Shown here one piece after another: positions 39,422 to 50,159 of a DNA stretch of 64,000 nucleotides (its first letter is position 1; every line of letters begins with the position of its first letter). Made by a program: the position numbers and the translations under genes. Source of the DNA: Ricinus communis (taxonomy: Eukaryota; Streptophyta; Magnoliopsida; Malpighiales; Euphorbiaceae); NCBI RefSeq assembly GCF_019578655.1, contig NC_063256.1, forward strand, positions 18,024,531-18,088,530, read 5' to 3'. The notes under the pieces were generated by a model. That model was not told where the DNA came from and did not search any database. It was given only the letters and a program-made list of their open reading frames with translations.

Positions 39422-41036
39422 TGTAACGCCTGCATTTTCTCATCATCCATGTTATGTGCATTTACATTTAATCATTGGGCATATGATGGTATACCAATGA
39501 TATTTTTATTTTATGAGAACATATATATATTAATTATAAGTAGAGAATAAGAAGCATGATATTAGATTATTAATTTAGATAAGTTGATTAAGTACTTGGG
39601 TTATGTGTGTCGTACCAAGACTTAATTGAACCAATAGTTGAAGGTTGGGTAAATAGATTGGACTTAAAAGATACAATTAAAATTAGTACCTATATGGTTA
39701 GTAAGAATTAATTTAGGGTGATAAAAATAGTTTAGTAATTGGTGGCATTAAAGAGGAATATTGGAAATTGGAACCATGATAGCTCATTTTACCTCTTCAT
39801 TTCTCTAAAATTCGTACATGGCCAAAAACACAAAATTTGGAATAAGAGAGAGGAGTGGAATACCTAGAAAAACTTAAGATTAAGATAGGTTTTTGCCAAC
39901 TATTGAAGGAGCCAAGCTAAAGCTAAAGGATTTAAGAATATTAGCAACCCAAAAGATGAAATTGGTAAGTTGTTACTTGAGTGTTATTAATTTGTCATTA
40001 GGGTTCATGATTACAAATTGGAAAAACTTCATTTGATGCTCTCATTGATTAATTAAAGGTCTGATTATCATGAATTAGTAGAGTATTGAATGATTGCATA
40101 AAGATTAAGCTTGATTTAAGTTTAAGTATGTTAAGATAGAAAACTGTCAAAATTCCAGCAACCTTGATGTTCTGTATTTTAGGCATAACATGGGTTATAT
40201 AAGTCCAAATTAAGCTTAATTAGTGTCTATGGAAAGTTTAGAGAGTCCTCTATAACTTTGTAGTTTTGTGATTTTGCTATTTTTGCCGTTTTGGTTGCTT
40301 AAATTGAGCAAACAGATTGCTGCTCGGGTACAACTAGCTGTATGACCCTTGCTCAGTAATTTGAAAATAATTAAATCTATAGAAGTCGGAATTCAGTAAT
40401 TCTTCTTGGAGATGAAACTAGACGCATAAATGGATATGTCTATTTAATATGAGATTTTTGTATTAAGCCAATTTTGCCCAGCAATAAATATACCTTGGTA
40501 CTAAATTCTGTCTAGAAAACAGAAATGTTGGAGATTAGTTTTATGCAATTTATTGATGTTAATTTGAGTTAAATTGGTATTTAACTGGATGGGAAATGTT
40601 TATAGGATATTAAAACAGTAATTGAGAGTCTTAGAGGAAGAGTTAGACCTATGAATTAGAGAGGGAATGATCTTGTAATGCATTAGAACTCACATTTTCA
40701 TGAATATTTGTAATATGCATGAAATGTGAATTGATGAATGTGTTGACAGGTACTCAAAGGCCTGGAAAGGAAGTTGTGGAGAAAGGAGGTTCTTATATGC
40801 TAAAGGAATAAGTATGTTTGCTATGTTCATATATTTAATCAAATGTTCCGCAAATGGTTGCGTTTGCTTAATATTGTTTATGTTTGAATGACTGAGATGG
40901 AAATGATTGGTGTTGAGTGGAACAATTGTTATTGCTGAAATATGATATAAGTGAAATGATTGAATTGTGATGTTAAATGCATATGTGCATGTGAATGGTG
41001 GATTCCCCTATGAAAAAAAAAGATATATATATATAT

Positions 41037-41066
41037 AGCCTTGGGAGGCTAAAGCCTAGAGAGGCT
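41037..41066 (+). promoter_or_regulatory. Twin hairpin motif directly upstream of the LTR TATA box
   Basis: Two 14-bp units lie side by side, AGCCTTGGGAGGCT (41037-41050) and AGCCTAGAGAGGCT (41053-41066). Each has AGCCT/AGGCT arms. The pair is preserved in the other LTRs at 10474-10503 and at the matching site before 17577. Such repeats next to a core promoter are candidate protein-binding or DNA-structure elements. Confidence 0.5.
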
Positions 41067-41073
41067 ATAAAAG
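41066..41073 (+). promoter_or_regulatory. Putative TATA box of the solo LTR
   Basis: TATAAAAG within GGCTATAAAAGTG, at the same place as in the other two LTRs. If active, it would drive transcription rightwards into the satellite beginning at 41697. Confidence 0.5.
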
Positions 41074-41499
41074 TGTATAATGTGAGATGAGGCGGGCGAC
41101 TTACGTGTGTGATATGTGAGGATGAGGTGAGCGGCACATTAAAGGGGATCCTAGCCGTGAGAACTAACCATAATTGTTGAATTGTATTTGTTCTATGATG
41201 GTTGTAATGAATTGAGTAGAATGGTATGACTTTATACCTAAACTATGAATGTCATGGAAAGTTATGTGATTGGGTGGAAATTGTATTAAGTGTATGTGAT
41301 ATAGATTATGTTGATTATTTATTTCTTGTTTGGAGGCTCACCCTTCTCCAAAATTTTTCTTTTCAGGTTTGTAAATAGTAGTGCATCCGTTGGTTGTATG
41401 CTGAAGTCTAGCTTTTAGCGATTCACATCAAGTTGGGCCAGTTTTGTGAAGTCTCCTCCGGATGCATTTTTGTATGCAATTATGTGATATATATGGAAG

Positions 41500-41517
41500 T
41501 ATGCCTTATAAGGCATA
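41500..41517. other. 18-bp perfect palindrome in the solo LTR
   Basis: TATGCCTTATAAGGCATA again, unchanged although this LTR is diverged elsewhere. Confidence 0.8.
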
Positions 41518-41696
41518 AGAAGATGTTTGTAATACTTGTTAAATGATGTTTAAGTATAATCATATGTTTATATGTTAATAACCTTATGTCTGGATTCTTA
41601 ACAACCCTCATTGACCTATCACACATAGTATATTCTACGACGCTTGTATGCTTCCTGGCTAATGTTTATTAGTTAACATGTGATGGGGGTGTTACA

Positions 41697-41701
41697 TATA
41701 C
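41697..41701. other. Target-site duplication of the solo LTR, right copy (TATAC)
   Basis: Matches 39417-39421. Removing the LTR and one copy restores ACAAATATACCCCTCTTAC, a normal monomer junction. Confidence 0.92.
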
Positions 41702-44700
41702 CCCTCTTACGGTGTTGTTTTCTCGTATTGAGAAATATACCACTTTTTTTGGGTTGTTTTCTCATGTTGAAAGATATACCACTCTTACGGGGTTGTTTTC
41801 TAATTATGAAAAATATACCCCTCTTACGGGGTTGTTTTCTAGTATTTAAAAATATACCACTTTTCTTGGGTTGTTTTCTCATGTTGAAAGATATACCCCT
41901 CTTACGGGGTTGCCATCTCATATTGACAAATATATAACTTTTTTGGGGTTGTTTTCTAGTATTGATAAATATACCCCTCTTATGGGGTTGTTTTCTCATG
42001 TTGACAAATATACCTCTTTTTTGGGGTTGTTTTCTCATGTTGAAAGAGATACCCCTCTTACGGGGTTGTTTTCTGATATTGACAAATATATCCCTCTTAC
42101 GGGGTTGTTTTCTCATATTGATAAATATGCCACTTTTTTGGGGTTATTTTCTCATGCTCAAAAGATTTAACCCTCTTATGGGGTTGTTCTCTAATATTTA
42201 TAAATATACCCCTCTTATTTGATTGTTTTCTAATATTGACAAATATAACCCTCTTACGGGGTTGTTTTCTCGTTTTGACAAATATACCACTTTTTTGGGG
42301 TTGTTTTCACATGTTGAAAGATGTACCCCTCGTACGGGGTTGTTTTCTAATATTGATAAATACACCCACCCTTATTCCGGGTTGTTTTCTCATATAAAAA
42401 AATATAGCCCTTTTTTGGGGTTGGTTTCTCATGTTGAATGATATACCCCTCTTATGGGGTTGTTTTCTAATATTGATAAACACACCGCTCTTACGGGGTT
42501 GTTTTCTCATACTAAAAAATATACCACTTTTTTGGGGTTATTTTCTCATGTTGAAAGATATATACCTCTTATAGGGTTATTTTCTAATATTGGCAAATAT
42601 ATCCCTCTTACGGGGTTGTTTTGTAATATTGAAAAATATACCCCTCGTACGGGGTTATTTTATAATATTGACAAAAATACCACTCTTACGGGGTCTTTTT
42701 CTCATATTGACTAATATACCACTTTTTCGGGGTTGTTTTCCCATGTTGAAAGATATACCCCTCTTATGGGTTTGTCTTCTAGTATTGACAAATATACTCC
42801 TCTTACGGGATTATTTTCTAGTATTGATAAATATACCCCTCTTGCTGGTTGCCTTCTCATATTAACAAACATAGAACTTTTTTGGGGTTGTTTTGTATTG
42901 TTGAAAGATATACCCCTCGTATGGGGTTGTTTTCTAATATTGATAAATACACCCCTCTTACGGGGTTGTTTTCTCATGTTGACAAATATACCTCTTTTTT
43001 GGGGTTGTTTTCTCATGTTGAAAGAGATACCCGTCTTACGGGGTTGTTTTATGGAATTGACAAATAGTTCCCTCTTACGGGTTGTTTTCTCGTATTGAAA
43101 AATATACCACTTTTTTGGGGTTATTTTCTCATGTTGAAAGATATAACCCTCTTTAGGGGGTTGTTCTCTATTATTGATAAATATACCCCTCTTACGGGGT
43201 TGTTTTCTAATATTATCAAATATAACCCTCTTACAGGGGTTGTTTTCTCGTATTGACAAATATACCACTTTTTCGGGGTTATTTACTCATGTTGAAAGAT
43301 ATAACCCTCTTTAGAGGGTTGTTCTCTATTATTGATAAATATACCCCTCTTACGGGGTTGTTTTCTAATATTGTCAAATATAACCCTCTTCTGAGGGTTG
43401 TTTCTCGTATTGACAAATATACCACTTTTTTTGAAGTTTGTTTCACATGTTGAAAGATATACTCTTCTTACAGGGTTATTTTCTAATATTGATAAATACA
43501 TCCCTCTACGAGGTTGTTTTCTAATATTGACAAATATACCCCTCTTACGGGGTTGTTTTCTCGTATTGAGAAATATAACACTTTTTTTGGGTTGTTTTCT
43601 CATGTTGAAACATATACCACTCTTACGGGGTTGTTTTCTAATTATGACAAATATACCCCTCTTACGAGGTTGTTTTCTAGTATTTAAAAATATACCACTT
43701 TTCTTGGGTTGTTTTCTCATGTTGAAAGATATACCCCTCTTACGGGGTTGCCATCTCATATTGACAAATATATAACTTTTTTGGGGTTGTTTTCTAGTAT
43801 TGATAAATATACCCCTCTTATGGGGTTGTTTTCTCATATTGACAAATATACCTCTTTTTTGGGGTTGTTTTCTCATGTTGAAAGAGATACCCCTCTTTGA
43901 GTTGTTTTAATATTGACAAATATATCCTCTTACAGGTTGTTTTCTCATATTGATAAATATGCCACTTTTTTGGGGTTATTTTCTCATGCTCAAAAGATTT
44001 AACCCTCTTAAGGGGTTGTTCTGTAATATTTATAAATATACCCCTCTTATTTGATTGTTTTCTAATATTGACAAATATAACCCTCTTACGGGGTTGTTTT
44101 CATTTGTGAATATACCACTTTTTTGGGGTTGTTTTCACATGTTGAAAGATGTACCCCTCTTACGGGGTTGTTTTCTAATATTGATAAATACACCCACCCC
44201 TATTCCGGGTTGTTTTCTCATATAAAAAAATATAGCCCTTTTTTGGGGTTGGTTTCTCATGTTGAATGATATACCCCTCTTATGGGGTTGTTTTCTAATA
44301 TTGATAAATACCTGCTCTTACTGGTTGTTTTCTCATACTAAAAAATATACCACTTTTTTGGGGTTATTTTCTCATGTTGAAAGATATATACCTCTTATAG
44401 GGTTATTTTCTAATATTGGCAAATATATCCCTCTTACGGGGTTGTTTTGTAATATTGAAAAATATACCCCTTGTACGGGGTTATTTTATAATATTGACAA
44501 AAATACCACTCTTACGGGGTCTTTTTCTCATATTGACTAATATACCACTTTTTCGGGGTTGTTTTCCCATGTTGAAAGATATACCCCTTTTACGGGTTCG
44601 TCTTCTAGTATTGACAAATATACTCCTCTTACGGGATTATTTTCTAGTATTGATAAATATACCCCTCTTGCTGGTTGCCTTCTCATATTAACAAATATAG

Positions 44701-47700
44701 CACTTTTTTGGGGTTGTTTTGTATTGTTGAAAGACATACCCCTCGTATGGGGTTGTTTTCTAATATTGATAAATACACCCCTCTTACGGGGTTGTTTTCT
44801 CATGTTGACAAATATACCTCTTTTTTGGGGTTGTTTTCTCATGTTGAAAGAGATACCCGTCTTACGGGGTTGTTTTCTGGTATTGACAAATAGTTCCCTC
44901 TTACGGGTTGTTTTCTCGTATTGAAAAATATACCACTTTTTCGGGGTTATTTTCTCATGTTGAAAGATATAACCCTCTTTAGGGGGTTGTTCTCTATTAT
45001 TGATAAATATACCCCTCTTACGGGGTTGTTTTCTAATATTGTCAAATATAACCCTCTTACAGGGGTTGTTTTCTCATATTGACAAATATACCACTTTTTT
45101 GGGGTTGTTATCTCATGTTGAAAGATATACCCCTCTTACGGGGTTGCTTCCTAATATTGATAAATACACCGCTCTTACGGAGTTATTTTCTAATATTGAC
45201 AAATATACCCTTCTTACGGGGTTGTTTCTCGTGAATAGTATACCACTTTTTTGGGGTTGTTTTCTCATGTTGAAAGATATACCCTTCTTACAGGTTTATT
45301 TTCTAATATTGATAAATACATCCCTCTACGAGGTTGTTTTCTAATATTGACAAATATACCCCTCTTACGGGGTTATTTTCTCGTATTGAGAAATATACTA
45401 CTTTTTTTGGGTTGTTTCCTCATGTTGAAAGATATACCCCTCTTACGTGGTTGCCATCTCATATTGACAAATATATCACTTTTTTGGGGTTGTTTTCTAG
45501 TATTGATAAATATACCCCTCTTACGGGGTTGTTTTTTCATGCTAACAAATATACCTCTATTTTGGGGTTGTTTTCTCATGTTGAATGATATACCCCTCAT
45601 ATGGGGTTGTTTTCTAATATTGACAAATAGTTCCCTCTTACGGGGTTGTTTTCTCGTATTGAAAAATATACCACTTTTTCGGGGTTATTTTCTCATGTTG
45701 AAAGATATAACCCTCTTTAGGGGGTTGTTCTCTATTATTGATAAATATACCCCTCTTACGGGGTTGTTTTCTAATATTGTCAAATATAACCCTCTTACAG
45801 GTTGTTTTCGTGATGACAAATATACCACTTTTTTGGGGTTGTTATCTCATGTTGAAAGATATACCCCTCTTACGGGGTTGCTTCCTAATATTGATAAATA
45901 CACCGCTCTTACGGAGTTGTTTTCTAATATTGACAAATATACCCTTCTTACAGGGTTGTTTTCTCGTATTGACAAGTATACCACTTTTTTGGGGTTGTTT
46001 TCTCATGTTGAAAGATATACCCTTCTTACAGGTTTATTTTCTAATATTGATAAATACATCCCTCTACGAGGTTGTTTTCTAATATTGACAAATATACCCC
46101 TCTTACGGGGTTATTTTCTCGTATTGAGAAATATACTACTTTTTTTGGGTTGTTTTCTCATGTTGAAAGATATACCCCTCTTACGTGGTTGCCATCTCAT
46201 ATTGACAAATATATCACTTTTTTGGGGTTGTTTTCTAGTATTGATAAATATACCCCTCTTACGGGGTTGTTTTTTCATGCTAACAAATATACCTCTATTT
46301 TGTGGTTGTTTTCTCATGTTGAATGATATACCCCTCATATGGGGTTGTTTTCTAATATTGACAAATAGTTCCCTCTTACGGGGTTGTTTTCTCGTATTGA
46401 AAAATATACCACTTTTTCGGGGTTATTTTCTCATGTTGAAAGATATAACCCTCTTTAGGGGTTGTTCTCTATTATTGATAAATATACCCCTCTTACGGGG
46501 TTGTTTTCTAATATTGTCAAATATAACCCTCTTACAGGGGTTGTTTTCTCGTATTGACAAATATACCACTTTTTTGGGGTTGTTATCTCATGTTGAAAGA
46601 TATACCCCTCTTACGGGGTTGCTTCCTAATATTAATAAATACACCGCTCTTACGGAGTTGTTTTCTAATATTGACAAATATACCCTTCTTACAGGGTTGT
46701 TTTCTCGTATTGACAAGTATACCACTTTTTGGGGTTGTTTTCTCATGTTGAAGATATACCCTTCTTACGGGTTTATTTTCTAATATTGATAAATACATCC
46801 TCTACTGAGGTTGTTTTCTAATATTGACAAATATACCCCTCTTACGGGGTTATTTTCTCGTATTGAGAAATATACTACTTTTTTTGGGTTGTTTTCTCAT
46901 GTTGAAAGATATACCCCTCTTACGTGGTTGCCATCTCATATTGACAAATATATCACTTTTGGGGTTGTTTTCTAGTATTGATAATTATACCCTCTTACGG
47001 GGTTGTTTTTCATGCTAACAAATATACCTCTATTTGGGGTTGTTTTCTCATGTTGAATGATATACCCCTCTATGGGGTTGTTCTAATATTGACAAATAGT
47101 TCCCTCTTACGGGGTTGTTTTCATTATTGAAAATATACCACTTTTTTGGGTTGTTTTCTGTGTTGAAAGATATAACCCTCTTTGGAGTTGTTTTCTCATG
47201 ATAAATATACCCCTCTTACGGGGTTGTTTTCTAATATTGTCAAATATAACCCTCTTACAGGGGTTGTTTTCTCGTGTTGACAAATATACCACTTTTTTGG
47301 GGTTGTTATCTCATGTTGAAAGATATACCCCTCTTACGGGGTTGCTTCCTAATATTGATAAATACACCCATCTTACGGAGTTGTTTTCTAATATTGACAA
47401 ACATACCCTTCTTACAGGGTTGTTTTCTCGTATTGACAAGTATACCACTTTTTTGGGGCTGTTTTCTCATGTTGAAAGATATACCCTTCTTACAGGGTTA
47501 TTTTCTAATATTGATAAATACATCCCTCTACGAGGTTGTTTTCTAATATTGACAAATATACCCCTCTTATGGGGTTGTTTTCTCGTATTGAGAAATATAC
47601 CACTTTTTTTGGGTTGTTTTCTCATGTTGAAAGATATACCACTCTTACCGGATTATTTTCTAATTATGACAAATATACCCCTCTTACGGGGTTGTTTTCT

Positions 47701-49659
47701 CATGTTGAAAGATATACCACTCTTACGGGGTTGCCATCTCATATTGACAAATATATAACTTTTTTGGGGTTATTTTCTAGTATTGATAAATATACCCCTC
47801 TTATAGGGTTGTTTTCTCATGTTGACAAATATAACAATTTTTTGGGGTTATTTTCTCATGTTGAAAGATATATACCTCTTATAGGGTTGTTTTCTAATAT
47901 TGGCAAATATATCCCTCTTACGGGGTTGTTTTCTCATGTTGACAAATATTCCACTTTTTTTGGGTTGTTTTCTCATATTGAAAGATATACCCCCTCTTAA
48001 GGGGTTGTTTTCTAATATTAACAAATATATCCCTCTTACGGGGTTGTTTTCTCATATTGACAAATATACCACTTTTTGGGGTTGTTTTCTCATGCTCAAA
48101 GATTTAACCCTCTTATGGGGTTGTTCTCTAATATTATAAATATACCCCTCTTATGGGGTTGTTTTCTAATATTGACAAATATAACCCTCTTACGGGGTTG
48201 TTTTCTCATTTGTCAAATATACCACTTTTTTGGGTTGTTTCTCATGTTGAAAGATGTACCTCTAAGGGTTGTTTTCTAATATTGATAAATATACCCACCC
48301 ACATAGGGTTGTTTCTATAAAAGAATATAACTGTTTTGGGGTTGTTTTCTCATGTTGAATGATATACACCTCTTATGGGATTGTTTTCTAATATTGATAA
48401 ATACACCGCTCTTACGGGTTGTTTTCTCATACTAAAAAATATACCACTTTTTTGGGGTTATTTTCTCATGTTGAAAGATATATACCTCTTATAGGGTTGT
48501 TTTCTAATGTTGGCAAATATATCCCTTTTACGGGGTTGTTTTTTCATGTTAACAAATATAACACCTTTTTGGGGTTGTTTTGTAATATTGAAAAATATAC
48601 CCCTCGTACGGGGTTATTTTATAATATTGACAAAAATACCACTCTTACGAAGTTTTTTTCTCATATTGACTAATATACCACTTTTTCGGTGTTGTTTTCT
48701 CATGTTGAAAGATATACCCCTCTTATGGGTTTGTCTTCTAGTATTGACAAATATACTACTCTTACGGGATTATTTTTTATTTTTGGTTTATCATGTTGAA
48801 TGATATACCCCTCTTATGGGATTGTTTTCTAATATTGGTAAATACACCGCTCTTACGGGGTTGTTTTCTCATACTAAAAAATATACCACTTTTTTGGGGT
48901 TATTTTCTCATGCTCAAAAGATGTACCCCTTTTATGGGGTTGTTCTCTAATATTTATAAATATACCCCTCTTATGGGGTTATTTTCTAATATTGACAAAT
49001 ATAACTTTCTTACGGGGTTGTTTTCTCATGTTGACAAATATACCTCTTTTTGGGGTTGTTTTCTCATGTTGAAAGATATACCCCTCTTACAGGGTTGTTT
49101 TATGATATTGACAAATAGTTCCCTCTTACGGGGTTGTTTTCTCGTATTGATAAATATACCACTTTTTCGGGGTTATTTTCTCATGTTGAAAGATATAACC
49201 CTCTTTTGGGGTTTGTTCTCTATTATTGATAAATATAACCCCCTTACGGGGTTGTTTTCTAATATTGTCAAATATAACACTCTTACAGGGGTTGTTTTCT
49301 CGTATTGACAAATATACCACTTTTTTGGGGTTGTTATCTCATGTTGAAAGATATACCCCTCTTACGGGGTTGCTTCCTAATATTGATAAATACACCCCTC
49401 TTACGGAGTTGTTTTCTAATATTGACAAATATACCCTTCTTACAGGGTTGTTTTCTCGTATTGACAAGTATACCACTTTTTTGGGGTTGTTTTCTCATGT
49501 TTAAAGATATACCCTTCTTACAGGGTTATTTTCTAATATTGATAAATACATCCCTCTACGAGGTTGTTTTCTAATATTGATAAATATACCCCTCTTACGG
49601 GGTTGTTTTCTAATTATGACAAATATACCCCTCTTACGGGGTTGTTTTCTAGTATTTAA
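41702..49659 (+). repeat. 39-bp satellite array, block before the gap
   Basis: The same satellite and orientation as the central block. The CCACCC...ATTCCGGG marker lies at about 42.36, 44.19 and 48.29 kb; the first spacing is about 1,830 bp, as at 35.91-37.74 kb. Monomers are degraded by many small deletions at about 43.89-43.94, 46.73-47.20 and 48.06-48.34 kb. No gene is supported, including the 510-codon open stretch at 45251-46783. Confidence 0.96.
45000..47250 (+). repeat. About 738-bp higher-order repeat, about three copies
   Basis: Marker strings recur at offset 738 bp (45334 and 46072; 45000 and 45738; 45373 and 46111), with a third copy from about 46810. Minus-strand translations of 45373-45600 and 46111-46338 are identical. 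The period is 19 monomers less 3 bp. The third copy is full of 1-3 base deletions. Confidence 0.9.
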
Positions 49660-50159
49660 NNNNNNNNNNNNNNNNNNNNNNNNNNNNNNNNNNNNNNNNN
49701 NNNNNNNNNNNNNNNNNNNNNNNNNNNNNNNNNNNNNNNNNNNNNNNNNNNNNNNNNNNNNNNNNNNNNNNNNNNNNNNNNNNNNNNNNNNNNNNNNNNN
49801 NNNNNNNNNNNNNNNNNNNNNNNNNNNNNNNNNNNNNNNNNNNNNNNNNNNNNNNNNNNNNNNNNNNNNNNNNNNNNNNNNNNNNNNNNNNNNNNNNNNN
49901 NNNNNNNNNNNNNNNNNNNNNNNNNNNNNNNNNNNNNNNNNNNNNNNNNNNNNNNNNNNNNNNNNNNNNNNNNNNNNNNNNNNNNNNNNNNNNNNNNNNN
50001 NNNNNNNNNNNNNNNNNNNNNNNNNNNNNNNNNNNNNNNNNNNNNNNNNNNNNNNNNNNNNNNNNNNNNNNNNNNNNNNNNNNNNNNNNNNNNNNNNNNN
50101 NNNNNNNNNNNNNNNNNNNNNNNNNNNNNNNNNNNNNNNNNNNNNNNNNNNNNNNNNNN
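49660..50159. other. Assembly gap of exactly 500 N
   Basis: A run of exactly 500 N, the kind of placeholder scaffolding software inserts for a gap of unknown size. The satellite is in opposite orientations on its two sides. Open frames that cross it are artefacts. Confidence 0.99.

Larger units (their letters stand above)
39422..41696 (+). mobile_element. Solo LTR of the same Tekay-like family
   Basis: 2,275 bp from TGTAACGCCTGC to GGGTGTTACA, flanked by TATAC on both sides and lacking any internal region. It aligns throughout with the LTRs of 9845-19256 but in the opposite orientation, with clearly more differences (for example around 39605-39625 and 41410-41435) than those LTRs show to each other. 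Such solo LTRs arise by recombination between the two LTRs of one element. The intact target duplication supports recombination within a single insertion. It contains no coding capacity. Confidence 0.95.

Noticed and set aside
45251..46783. 510-codon open reading frame
   Set aside because: It is the 39-bp satellite read in one frame; the same region is open in other frames on both strands, and the apparent repeats follow the DNA period. No start context, domain or codon bias supports a protein.
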